Assembly: GCF_024347315.1 (NCBI RefSeq)
Contig: NZ_AP025461.1
Span: forward strand, 744,001-808,000
Reading direction: 5' to 3'
Origin: Vibrio atlanticus
Lineage (GTDB): Bacteria > Pseudomonadota > Gammaproteobacteria > Enterobacterales > Vibrionaceae
Length of the DNA: 64,000 nucleotides
Of this stretch, positions 19,301 to 27,956 are shown piece after piece (the stretch's first letter is position 1; the number at the start of each line of letters is the position of its first letter). The translations under genes were made by a program, and so were the position numbers. Below the pieces are notes generated by a model. It did not search any database, was not told the DNA's origin, and was given only the letters and a program-made list of their open reading frames with translations.

Positions 19301-19994
19301 TAAGAACTCTTCAATTTGTGGCTTGGTTAGATATGCTAGTTTCGTTTCTTCTCACTTGTTTTGATTGTTTTGATTGTTTCGATAGCTTCAAGTGGATTGG
19401 GGTATTTCCATTGATTGTACTTAATTAGTTTCTTGAACATTCCCTTTAGATAAATCAACTCCGTGTTATGTGTTGTTGGTGAAATCTTAATAGATTTATT
19501 TTTGCCACGGTAGGGTATTCGCGCTGCACGATAGTCTAAATAGTCTCGTTCTTTAAGGTGGGAGGCAATTGGATTCCCTAATTCTTCAATTGTCTTGGCT
19601 ATTAGCTCCCGAGCTTGTTTACCCGATTTCAACGTATGACCGTGTATGGTCCACCAAGCGTCTAACAGTTCGCTCATTCTACGGTGATCGGGTTTACTTC
19701 CCATCCATGGCTTATCGTCAATCTCCTTCATCGTGTGAAGCTCAAAAGCCTTTGCTTCTCCCCTAGTCGTAAACTTTTTACGAACACGTTTCCCCGTTCG
19801 CCCATTCGGGTAACATTCGCAGAGCCAAGGTTTGGTAGAACCATCTTTTAAATTACGGATAGACATAATAAAGCCTAAAATTACTGTATATAAAAACAGT
19901 TTAATTGGGGCTGAAACGTAGAACAATGTTTTATATCGGACAAAAAGCACAGGTTAGGTTCCTATCTCAAAGTGCTAAGAAAGCTAATAGGTTA

Positions 19995-20426
19995 TTGTGA
20001 TCCGCAACAGCAGTTTTTGACAGTACAAAACTGGAAGGTAACTTCTCTCGTTGGAAAGACTTGAAGAGCATTATAATGGTTGAAAACTTCCGTATTGAGA
20101 AATGAAAAGTAATCGACCTAGAGTATCGTTACTATATCAGCTCCAAAGTGCTAAGCGCAGAGCAAGCTGCGATGGCAGTTAGAGAGCATTGGGATATAGA
20201 GTCAATGCATTGGGTACTTGATGTCAGTATGAATGAGGATGCGTGCCAGATATACAAAGACCATGGAGCGGAGAATCTATCTTGCTTGCGTCATATGAGC
20301 TTAAATATGCTCAGAGAAGAGCCAACTAAGCTAAGCATTGTTGGGAAGCAAAAGCGATGCATGATGAATACAACCATTCTAGAGGCAGTATTAAGTGCTG
20401 GTTTTACTCAGGCGGTGAAAAACTAG
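19995..20426 (+). pseudogene. ISAs1-family transposase, C-terminal remnant
   Basis: The translation reads NFSRWKDLKSIIMVE, then a TGA stop at 20103-20105, then YRYYISSKVLSAEQAAMAVREHWDIESMHWVLDVSMNEDA and a normal C-terminus to 20426. The order W-LK..I.MVE, RYYISS and R-HW-IE..HWVLDV is that of ISAs1/H-repeat transposases. The N-terminal half is missing and the rest carries an internal stop, so it is a fossil. Confidence 0.85.
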
Positions 20427-20719
20427 GCACTCATGCGGTCGCCCTGCTGATCAATTGACACTAAATTATGGTTTTTTTATACAACCTCATTCAACTGAGG
20501 TATTTACTCTATTTTTTAACGAAAATACCACCATATTCTAGTTAAAAGTGAACTGCTGTATCGAATTCACGCTAAGTTGATGTTAATTCGCCCAATTTTC
20601 GGCTATATTACACTCGATGAATAAGGGCGTAACGATTTTTATTCTCACTCCTCGGTTGTTAAGGTAGGTAATGTGCCATTAGTCATGGCGTTATTTTTAG
20701 AATAAATGTGGGTTCATTG

Positions 20720-22348
20720 ATGAGTATTAAAGATTTAAGTGTAGTAAAGAAAATTGGGTTGAGTTACTTAGCCGTATTTCTGGTTTTTGCAGTTGTTTCT
20801 GTAGTGATGATGTCGAGTTTATTATCACTGAATAAAAACACAGCGATATTAACTGATAAAAGCCTGCCATCGGTTGCCTTGCTTAAAGGTATTCAAGTTG
20901 ATATTACAAAAGTTCGTAAAGATGAATTTTCGCTTCTGTCAAATGCAAAGCATCCCAAAATCGCGGAATGGATAGAGGGGCTTGAACAATGGAGGGAAAA
21001 TGTTCAACAAGGTATTTTGTCGTATGAAGCTCTAGCGCTGAGTGAGCAAGAAAAGCGTTCTTTTAAAGTATTTAAAGATACATGGAATAGTTATATTTCT
21101 GAAACGCAGCAATATAATTATTTACTTGCACAAGGTAAGGCAAAAAAAGCAAATGAAGTTGTTTTATCTAGTTTCACTACATATACAAAAGCTCTTACTA
21201 GCTTGGACAATACGCTTAGCTTAAATGATGAGCTTATAAATCAGCTAAAAGTAGAAGTACAAAGTGAATCTCAATCGACTCAACTTACTGCCACCGCTGG
21301 TTCCTTAGTCATTATCGGTATGATAATTCTTTCGTCAGTTCTGTTATCTCGAGTAGTTTGTAAACCGGTTAATCGAGCTTTATGGTTTGCTTCTCAGATA
21401 GCTAAAGGTCAGTTGAATAATACAATTGACGAAAGAGAGTTAACTGAAGATGAACTTGGTACTTTGCTGAAAGAGTTAGTATCAATGCAAAATAATTTGC
21501 ATTCTTTAGTCTCAGAGGTGAGTGATTCTACAATTCAATTAACAGCAGCGGTGGAAGAGGTGAGTGCAATATCAGCTCAAACGGCTTCAGGAATGCAAAA
21601 TCAACAATTAGAGTTGAGTTCTGTTGCATCGGCCATGACAGAAATGCAGGCCGCAGTTAACGAGGTAGCGCAGAATACAGAAAGTGGAGCTACCTCAGCA
21701 AACTCAGCAACTGAAGTTGCAAAGCACGGAACCGAGATTTTAAATAAAACAATCCAAGAAATTGATAAGGTCACTAAAACAATACAAAACACAGATGAAT
21801 TGGCAAGTGATCTAGAAAATAGTTCAAGTAGCATTAATGTTGTTGTTGATGTTATTAGAGGGATTGCGGAACAAACGAACCTATTAGCCTTGAATGCTGC
21901 AATAGAAGCTGCTAGAGCAGGAGAGCAAGGGAGAGGCTTTGCTGTAGTAGCTGATGAAGTTCGTTCTCTGGCTCAACGAACGCAAGAATCTACAACGCAG
22001 ATTGTCGATATTGTTGAAGACTTACAAGAAAAAACCATCAAAATGGGGGAGGCAAGCAGGGAGTGTCAGAGTGGTATCGCTACATGTGTTGACCAAGTCA
22101 ATGAGGCTGGAGAACAAATTGATATGATTGAACACTCTGTCGAGAATATTGCTCAGATGAGTACTCATATTGCAACAGCATGTAGTGAGCAAAACTCAGT
22201 GTCAGAAGAGTTAAATCGAAGTGTGGAGCATATTAATTCAGCATCCTCAGAAATGGCAGAAGGCACTTCACAAACCGCTATAGCGTGTCAGGAAATCAGT
22301 AGTCTAGCTCATAATCTCCAATCGAGGATGGGAGCATTCAAGCTATAG
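20720..22348 (+). CDS. Methyl-accepting chemotaxis protein
   Basis: A transmembrane chemoreceptor of about 542 residues. Helix at about 10-32, periplasmic four-helix-bundle sensor with [13 protein letters not shown], second helix at about 188-210, HAMP at about 212-265 and a long signalling coiled coil. The conserved tip is present ([20 protein letters not shown], then [18 protein letters not shown]). No CheR/CheB-binding pentapeptide at the C-terminus (ends RMGAFKL). A GTG at 20708 is possible; ATG at 20720 ([11 protein letters not shown]) fits better. It lies among mobile-element remains, is AT-richer than the backbone and may be a cargo gene. Confidence 0.93.
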   Translation: MSIKDLSVVKKIGLSYLAVFLVFAVVSVVMMSSLLSLNKNTAILTDKSLPSVALLKGIQVDITKVRKDEFSLLSNAKHPKIAEWIEGLEQWRENVQQGILSYEALALSEQEKRSFKVFKDTWNSYISETQQYNYLLAQGKAKKANEVVLSSFTTYTKALTSLDNTLSLNDELINQLKVEVQSESQSTQLTATAGSLVIIGMIILSSVLLSRVVCKPVNRALWFASQIAKGQLNNTIDERELTEDELGTLLKELVSMQNNLHSLVSEVSDSTIQLTAAVEEVSAISAQTASGMQNQQLELSSVASAMTEMQAAVNEVAQNTESGATSANSATEVAKHGTEILNKTIQEIDKVTKTIQNTDELASDLENSSSSINVVVDVIRGIAEQTNLLALNAAIEAARAGEQGRGFAVVADEVRSLAQRTQESTTQIVDIVEDLQEKTIKMGEASRECQSGIATCVDQVNEAGEQIDMIEHSVENIAQMSTHIATACSEQNSVSEELNRSVEHINSASSEMAEGTSQTAIACQEISSLAHNLQSRMGAFKL

Positions 22349-22538
22349 AAAGGTGCACTACGCCTTAGATTTTTTTAATCAGGAGTGGCGTTGTTGATCA
22401 AATCAGCTCGAAGATCAACTCTAAGCCATTTCTGTCCAGAATCTTCACAGTTGGCACTTCGTAACGTAGAAGTGCCCCATAATCACTAAGAGTAAATGGT
22501 CATACACATTCTATTCATCTGTGTTTGCAATATCTGAG

Positions 22539-22907
22539 TTAATATACATTTACATCGATTTTAACGGGCTCTTTTTTACAAAAGGATATATACCAAGTTC
22601 CGCCTGAAGCTATACATGCAGCCTCTAGTTGAGCATCTTCATCTCGCTGTTGTGCTTTTCGTATTGCACGTGCTTGGCGAGAATCAATAGTTCCTTTCTT
22701 ACATTCCTCATCAGACATATCTAAACCTCTACGAGCTAATTCCTTAGATACGACTTCCAACGTTGCAGAACGGTATGCGGGCGCGCTATTACCAACTTCG
22801 TAACACAAGCTATAAGTATCAAGATAACGAGCATCACTTTCCGAAACGTTTGAGCAACCAGCAACAGTCCCAATAACCCATAAGATTAAAAGATTCCTTC
22901 TAAACAT
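22539..22907 (-). CDS. Small lipoprotein of unknown function
   Basis: A 122-residue secreted lipoprotein. The frame is open further upstream to 23021, but the ATG at 22907 gives a proper type II signal peptide (MFRRNLLILWVIGTVAGC) with lipobox VAGC, so I take that start. The mature part is acidic/basic with four further Cys and a coiled region (RQARAIRKAQQRDEDAQLEAAC). No family recognised. It stands alone between the chemoreceptor and an IS remnant. Confidence 0.7.
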   Translation of the reverse strand: MFRRNLLILWVIGTVAGCSNVSESDARYLDTYSLCYEVGNSAPAYRSATLEVVSKELARRGLDMSDEECKKGTIDSRQARAIRKAQQRDEDAQLEAACIASGGTWYISFCKKEPVKIDVNVY

Positions 22908-23311
22908 ATAAATCCCGAAAATCAACAAATTTAAAGTAATTACATTATACATGAATAAGATGATAAGTGCTGTTAAAACAATAGCTTTGAGAAATACTGA
23001 CACGGATGCATAGATCCTCAAACGCTCAGATTAGCTGTTATGAACTATATAGTCAGTCGACGTTTATGTATTTCTTGATCTTGATAAATGGAATTAATGA
23101 TGCGCACTTTTCCCGATAACAAGCGTTATGTAGATAGAGGGAAATATGACAACATCCGATTTAAAGGCTACTGTGTTTGTGCGTATTTCGGTGATTGCGA
23201 TCGGCTGTTTCCGCTGTTTTTCAAGCAAGTTGTCGCTATTTTTACAATTCAGCAACGTGAATGATTACGCCGCACACTTTTCAGGGTTCAAATACACCTC
23301 ATCGATATAAC
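22908..23311. other. Gene-poor stretch beside the IS remnant
   Basis: About 400 bp with no recognised gene. A 54-codon frame at 23146-23310 (MTTSDLKATVFVRIS) has a GAGGG in front but no recognisable features. The minus strand next to the IS reads WSYIDEVYLNPEKCAA then stop, which may be the tail of a gene truncated at the IS edge; I cannot name it. Confidence 0.35.
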
Positions 23312-23786
23312 TCCATTCACCTTCGCCATAAACATTAAGGCCAGTCGCATCAATGGCTAGGTGCTGTATTGCTCCTCTCGTTTTTGTCTTAAATGAGACC
23401 TCAACTTGCTTAGCTCTATGATTGATGCAGTGTAATGCGGACAACTTAATGGAACATGGGCAAGTCTAAATATTGAGTCGATAAATCCTTGCGATGCTCT
23501 CAGTGGCATAGAAAACATGCGTTTCACCATGAGGGCCGTCGTGATAGCTAAATCGCTGAACCGACGTGGCCTTCCGCGCTTATTTTGTTTGCTTTGCGCC
23601 CAACCGCTTATCGCCTCTTCATCAATCCAAAAGGTCATAGAGCCACGGTTAATAAGTAATTGGTTGTATTGCTTCCAGTTGGTTGTTTTGTAGCGTGGTT
23701 TAGGCATGAGGCTACGAGAGATAGTGAACGTAGCAGATCAGATCGTAGGTTATGGATTTAATTCCATTGAATTACGCAATAAGGCC
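23312..23786 (-). mobile_element. IS903-like (IS5 family) remnant, left of the T6SS locus
   Basis: Decayed copy of the element at 53859-54912, in the opposite orientation. The end facing the T6SS (23781-23786 and inward) retains the terminal repeat in slightly changed form (GGCCTTATTGCGTAATTC against GGCTTTGTTGCGTAATTC). The transposase frame 23357-23707 matches the intact one until a single-base deletion near 23430, and homology stops abruptly at 23312, where the rest of the element is missing. Confidence 0.9.
23357..23707 (-). pseudogene. IS903-like transposase, frameshifted and 3'-truncated
   Basis: Starts MPKPRYKTTNWKQYNQ like the intact 306-residue transposase at 53938. It agrees closely up to CPHYT, where one C is missing relative to the intact copy and the frame changes. 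Homology continues out of frame to the GEGEW codons at about 23312. Not functional. Confidence 0.9.
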
Positions 23787-23856
23787 TAAATGGACCGCTA
23801 AAATGGCATATATGCTGGTTTTGTAAAATCAATGAAAATGTAAAATGTAATCTATC

Positions 23857-23901
23857 AATATATTTCGCCTTTGGGAAAGTAAAGACATGGCGAAATATAT
23901 T
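23857..23901. promoter_or_regulatory. 13-bp inverted repeat upstream of tssA
   Basis: AATATATTTCGCC (23857-23869) and its exact complement (23889-23901) are separated by 19 bases, 33 bases before the tssA start. There is no T tract, so it is not a simple terminator. It could be an operator for a dimeric regulator or a leader hairpin controlling the whole T6SS operon. Confidence 0.65.
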
Positions 23902-23934
23902 CACGATACCTTAATTAGCAAATCATGAGAGTCT

Positions 23935-25287
23935 ATGCCATTTTTAAAATCTCAGGCTGAACAGCTTTCTCAACCAATCAGTGATGAGTTGGTGTGTGGT
24001 GTTTACTTGAAAATGGACAAAAGTGCGTTTCGTCCATTACGGAATGAGTTCAATGTGGCGCAAACCGCATTGCGTAAACTCAGTCAGAATCCGGCAGAAA
24101 GCGAAAAAGACGAGTTGATAGCCGCGTGTCACGCAAGTTGGCAGTCCTTGTCCGAGCGTTTGCTTGAAACTTTCGCCCACACCACGCGAGACATCGAGTT
24201 AATTTCTTGGTTTATCGCGGCTCAATTTTTGCTCGACCCTAGTCTTGAGAGTGCGGCCAATAGTATCGAATGGTTGGCGGACTTGGCAGAGCAACACTGG
24301 GATCACCTCAACCCCGTTTTGACTGAAGAAAAACTCACATCCGACGAGAATGCGGCCATCGCTAAGCAACAAGCTGAAGCGAAAATTAAGGCATTGATGC
24401 AATTGGTTGGGGAGAGTGAAGAGAGCTGTTTGCTGTATGGGCCATTGCTTCAACTTCCTTTGGTCGGAACGGTAACATTTTATGACTACCAGAGCGCCGA
24501 GCGCCGAAGTGAAACCAGTCAATTAAAGTCGTCTCTCTCTGCAGTAGTAGCTCAGGAGCGCGCTGCCATCACCGCTAAATTGGACAATTTGAGCCAAGTA
24601 CTCGCGCAGTTGGATAGATTGCGCGTAAACGTCGCTCAGCGAAGCCAAGCATTAGGCGTCAAAGCGGCCAATTTTGGCTTCGTGACGGGATTACTGCGTC
24701 GCGTGGACCAAGCGCTATTTCATCTCACTGGGATCAAAGTGACGGCGACGACGGAGCCGAAAGCCGCAGCGCCTGCTGATGAGCCTTCCGTGGTTTCCGA
24801 GCCCACGAATATTGAGCCATCGACTTGTACATCGGAGCCTATGACAACGTCACAGCACCTCCATGCCGGGAACTTGTCCGCGTTGGGCGCGCTCAACAAT
24901 ATGAACCGTGATCTGGCATTCCATCTATTGAGAGAGATCGCGGACTACTTTCGCCAAAGCGAGCCGCATAGTCCTAGCGCTTTCATGTTAGAGAAGGTGA
25001 TTCGTTGGGGCTATCTCCCTCTGCCTGAGCTGTTGCAAGAGATGATGGCAGAGAAAAGCGCTGACTCGGTCAGTGCAATGTTTAATGCCGTTGGGCTCAA
25101 TCACCTTGAGCAGGTGACTCTGCCTGAAGTGACACGCCCAGCGGTCACCCCGGTGCCTTCGGTGGCTCCGCAAGTTTCGGAAGCACCAAGTGCCCAAGAG
25201 TTAGTATCACAGACTTCCCCTGTCGATACCCAACCTCAACGAGATGATGAACCTAAATCCTCAGCTAAATCTGGCTTGAGCTGGTAA
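23935..25287 (+). CDS. tssA: T6SS protein TssA (ImpA_N family)
   Basis: Caps and organises the growing sheath/tube on the baseplate. A 450-residue protein with an N-terminal ImpA_N domain (about residues 15-135, with CHASWQSLSERLLETF and LAEQHWDHLNP) and a C-terminal region (about 280-380) containing NRDLAFHLLREIADYFRQSEPHSP and the DSVSAMFNAVGL motif of short TssA proteins. A Pro/Ser/Thr-rich tail follows. First gene of the T6SS operon, 27 bp before hcp. Confidence 0.92.
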   Translation: MPFLKSQAEQLSQPISDELVCGVYLKMDKSAFRPLRNEFNVAQTALRKLSQNPAESEKDELIAACHASWQSLSERLLETFAHTTRDIELISWFIAAQFLLDPSLESAANSIEWLADLAEQHWDHLNPVLTEEKLTSDENAAIAKQQAEAKIKALMQLVGESEESCLLYGPLLQLPLVGTVTFYDYQSAERRSETSQLKSSLSAVVAQERAAITAKLDNLSQVLAQLDRLRVNVAQRSQALGVKAANFGFVTGLLRRVDQALFHLTGIKVTATTEPKAAAPADEPSVVSEPTNIEPSTCTSEPMTTSQHLHAGNLSALGALNNMNRDLAFHLLREIADYFRQSEPHSPSAFMLEKVIRWGYLPLPELLQEMMAEKSADSVSAMFNAVGLNHLEQVTLPEVTRPAVTPVPSVAPQVSEAPSAQELVSQTSPVDTQPQRDDEPKSSAKSGLSW

Positions 25288-25313
25288 TCGTCTTTTAAAA
25301 ATAAGGAAAAAAC

Positions 25314-25856
25314 ATGGCAAGTATTTATATGCGCATCAGTGGCTTCAACTTCGAAGAAGGTGCAGCCACTATCGAAAAAATAAAAACAGAGAATGGAGAA
25401 AGCACAGATTGGTTTGCGATCCAGTCTTATGCGTGGGGTGGTGCTCGCAACGTTGCGATGGACATTGGTAATGCCACCAACGCTGATGGTGGCATGGTCG
25501 GCGTGAGTGAAGTCAGTGTCACTAAAGTAGTAGATGCTGCCTCAGAAGCTCTCTTGTCTTATCTATTTGCCCCAGGTAAAGATGGCCGTGATGTTGAGAT
25601 TGCCTTCACCAAACCAGCGGATGGAGGTAAAGGTGTGGAAGTGTACTTCCAAATCAAACTCGAAAAAGCACGTCTGGTTTCTTACAACGTGAGCGGCACT
25701 GATGGCTCACAACCTTACGAGAGCCTATCGCTGTCTTACACGAAAATTTCTCAAAAGCACCATTTTGAGTCAACTGGTGGTGATCTTAAGCCAGGTGGTA
25801 TTGTGACTTACAATATTCCTACGGGAATTATGGAGTCTGGTCAGACAGGATCGTAA
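25314..25856 (+). CDS. hcp: T6SS tube protein Hcp (TssD)
   Basis: Stacks as hexameric rings to form the inner tube that is fired from the sheath. A 180-residue Hcp-family protein (MASIYMRISGFN at the N-terminus; YTKISQKHHFE near the C-terminus). AAGGAAAAAAC before the ATG is a good ribosome binding site. A strong intercistronic hairpin follows at 25864, which may raise hcp message levels above those of the downstream structural genes. No C-terminal toxin extension. Confidence 0.93.
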   Translation: MASIYMRISGFNFEEGAATIEKIKTENGESTDWFAIQSYAWGGARNVAMDIGNATNADGGMVGVSEVSVTKVVDAASEALLSYLFAPGKDGRDVEIAFTKPADGGKGVEVYFQIKLEKARLVSYNVSGTDGSQPYESLSLSYTKISQKHHFESTGGDLKPGGIVTYNIPTGIMESGQTGS

Positions 25857-25863
25857 AAGCTGT

Positions 25864-25888
25864 GCGCATTATTTTTCCAATAATGCGC
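25864..25888 (+). promoter_or_regulatory. Intercistronic hairpin between hcp and tssB
   Basis: Perfect 10-bp stem GCGCATTATT/AATAATGCGC with 5-nt loop TTTCC. No T tract follows, so it fits a message-stabilising or partial-stop element rather than a full terminator. It would allow more Hcp than sheath protein, as needed for secretion. Confidence 0.7.
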
Positions 25889-25920
25889 CTAACTTCCCAA
25901 TAGAATAAATAGGACAAGCT

Positions 25921-26430
25921 ATGTCATTGAACTCGCAACACAAGCGCGTCAGCAAGAACCGAGTCAGCATTACGTATGATGTGGAAACCAATGGTGCTGT
26001 GGAAACCAAAGAACTGCCGTTTGTCGTCGGTGTAATTGGTGATTTCTCGGGCCATAAACCGGATTCGGAAAAAGTCGCGCTTGAAGAGCGTGAATTTACT
26101 GGCGTTGATAAAGACAACTTCGACTCTGTGATGGGGCAAATCCACCCACGTTTGTCGTACAAAGTGGACAACAAGCTAGCAAAAGACGACACACAATTTG
26201 ATGTGAATTTGAGCTTTCGATCGATGAAAGATTTTCATCCGGAGAATCTGGTTGAGCAGATCGACCCACTTAAGCAGTTAGTTGAGACACGTAATCAACT
26301 CAAAGTGTTGTTAAGTAAAGCGGACCGCTCAAGAGATCTCGAGAGTCTGTTAAAAGAAGTTCTACAAAGTACAGACGCCATCAATGGCTTAGCTGAGGAA
26401 CTTGGTTTAAATCAGGAGGGCGGCGAATAA
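25921..26430 (+). CDS. tssB: T6SS sheath small subunit TssB (VipA)
   Basis: Forms, with TssC, the contractile outer sheath. A 169-residue protein with the conserved N-terminus (NRVSITYDVETNGAVE, ELPFVVGVIGDFSG) and the FHPENLVEQIDPL motif. Its stop overlaps the tssC ATG by one base (TAATG), giving coupled translation of the heterodimer. Confidence 0.95.
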   Translation: MSLNSQHKRVSKNRVSITYDVETNGAVETKELPFVVGVIGDFSGHKPDSEKVALEEREFTGVDKDNFDSVMGQIHPRLSYKVDNKLAKDDTQFDVNLSFRSMKDFHPENLVEQIDPLKQLVETRNQLKVLLSKADRSRDLESLLKEVLQSTDAINGLAEELGLNQEGGE

Positions 26431-27908
26431 TGTCGGTAGAACAACAAGCAACGCAAAATGTGGCAGAAGCAGAGGCTTCGCTGAGTTTTCTTGATCGTGC
26501 GATCAGTGCGACCGCCCAGACGCCCGTCAATACGACGAAAGAGTTGTTGAGCATTATGACGGCCCAAGCGCTAGAAGGGACCGTAACGTGGGATAAAAAC
26601 TTTACACTGACCATTGAGAAAGCCATCGGCGAGATTGATCGTAAGATCTCTGAGCAGTTGTCTACGGTGATGCAAAACTCTGAGTTCCAAAAAATGGAAG
26701 GGTCTTGGCTGGGGCTACAAAAACTCATAAAAAATAGCGAGTTAGGACCAGATTTAAAGATCAAACTGGCGGATTACACCAAAGAAGAACTGCTTGAGCA
26801 ATTCGAAGATGCCCCAGCAATTGATCGTAGTCGCTTCTTCAACATGGTGTATCAGGAAGAATTTGGTACGGCCGGGGGTCAGCCGTACGGTGCTCTCCTT
26901 GGGGATTACGAGTTTGGTTACGGTGACGAAGATGTTTCTTTGCTTCGTTACATGGGCGAAGTCGCGTCGGCATCTCACTCTCCATTTGTTGCGGCGGCAA
27001 ACGCTGGCATGTTCGATTTCAGTTCATTCAGTACCTTTGCTGAAGGTAAACCAGTCGCTACAGGCTTTGACTCGCCAGCGTATGCAAGTTGGAATGCATT
27101 CCGTGAAAGCGATGACTCGCGTTACGTAGCGCTGACCTTACCTAAGACAATGGCACGCTTACCATACGGCGCGGATACGGTGCCAGTGAAGTCTTTTGCG
27201 TTTGAAGAGCTGAAAACGCGTGACAACGGCCAAGCCATTGTTTCATCAGACAACGAGTTTGTTTGGAGCAATGCAGCGTATGAATTTGGCTTACTTATGA
27301 CTCAAGCTTACACAAAATACGGTTGGTGTACGGCGATTCGTGGTACGGAAAATGGCGGCAAAGTTGAAAACTTACCGAATTTTACGTACGTGTCAGATGC
27401 CGGTGATCTATTGCAGCAATGCCCGACTGAGCTCAACTTTACCGATGAACGTGAGAAAGAACTGAGTGATCTGGGCTTCTTGCCGCTCGTGCATTACAAA
27501 AACACGAACTACGCGGTGTTTATGGGCGCGCAGACGACGCACAAGCCAAAGACTTACACAGATCCTGATGCAACGGCAAACGCCGCAATTTCAGCTCGTT
27601 TACCTTATACGATGGCTAGCAGCCGCATTGCCCTGTACCTCAAAGTTATGGGCCGTGATCGTATTGGCTCTAACTTAGATCCAAATGATGTTGAGCGCGA
27701 TCTCAACTCTTGGATCGATCAGTACGTAAACCCAAATGCGATCGGTAACGATGCCAAAGCCACCCACCCGTTGGTTGAGGCAAAAGTCACTGTTGAAGAA
27801 CAAGCTGGCCGACCTGGCGCTTATTCTGCGGTGGCCTACCTGCGTCCTTGGCTACAAATGGAAGAATTGACGACCTCATTGCGTATGGTTGCAAATATCC
27901 CTGGTTAA
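26430..27908 (+). CDS. tssC: T6SS sheath large subunit TssC (VipB)
   Basis: Main sheath protein, contracting to drive the Hcp tube outward. A 492-residue protein with all family landmarks: WLGLQKLIKNSE, EEFGTAGGQPYGALLGDYEF, FVAAANAGMF, RLPYG and the C-terminal LRPWLQMEELTTSLRMVANIPG handshake region. Coupled to tssB by one-base overlap and followed by a hairpin, then by a second, shorter TssC-like gene. Confidence 0.96.
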   Translation: MSVEQQATQNVAEAEASLSFLDRAISATAQTPVNTTKELLSIMTAQALEGTVTWDKNFTLTIEKAIGEIDRKISEQLSTVMQNSEFQKMEGSWLGLQKLIKNSELGPDLKIKLADYTKEELLEQFEDAPAIDRSRFFNMVYQEEFGTAGGQPYGALLGDYEFGYGDEDVSLLRYMGEVASASHSPFVAAANAGMFDFSSFSTFAEGKPVATGFDSPAYASWNAFRESDDSRYVALTLPKTMARLPYGADTVPVKSFAFEELKTRDNGQAIVSSDNEFVWSNAAYEFGLLMTQAYTKYGWCTAIRGTENGGKVENLPNFTYVSDAGDLLQQCPTELNFTDEREKELSDLGFLPLVHYKNTNYAVFMGAQTTHKPKTYTDPDATANAAISARLPYTMASSRIALYLKVMGRDRIGSNLDPNDVERDLNSWIDQYVNPNAIGNDAKATHPLVEAKVTVEEQAGRPGAYSAVAYLRPWLQMEELTTSLRMVANIPG

Positions 27909-27912
27909 TCTG

Positions 27913-27937
27913 ATTCGGGGGCTTGTAGTCCCCGAAT
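27913..27937 (+). terminator. Hairpin after tssC
   Basis: ATTCGGGG (27913-27920) and CCCCGAAT (27930-27937) with a 9-nt loop, followed by GTTTTGC. It resembles a weak terminator and would lower expression of the downstream genes relative to the sheath pair. The ATG at 27936 is buried in this stem, favouring the ATG at 27957 for the next gene. Confidence 0.7.
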
Positions 27938-27956
27938 GTTTTGCATTGAGTTTTTG

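Larger units (their letters stand above)
17930..19866 (-). pseudogene. P2-type tyrosine integrase, frameshifted and split by an IS
   Basis: N-terminal part at 19866 down to about 19340 starts MSIRNLKDGSTKPW, typical of phage P2/HP1-like integrases. The reading frame then shifts near 19340 (KTSEKK into a frame reading ETKLAYLTKPQIEEFL), which runs straight into the IS at 19300. The C-terminal catalytic half continues from 18417 (NLKNFNRVITVSIPQL, GARISEALTL, GHTKIEQTMAYSHF). The Arg of ATGAR, the LRHTF Arg and the Tyr of MAYSHF are present, but the catalytic His expected three residues before that second Arg (HxxR) reads Pro (ATPVLRHT). With frameshift, insertion and this change, the protein is dead. 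It marks an integrated element at tdh. Confidence 0.9.

Noticed and set aside
23146..23310. 54-residue gene beside the IS remnant
   Set aside because: A GAGGG precedes it, but composition is not convincing and it stops right at the IS edge.
23801..23815. Sigma-54 promoter upstream of tssA (TGGCATATATGCT)
   Set aside because: The spacing between GG and GC is seven bases rather than ten, and no VasH-type activator gene is in the locus.
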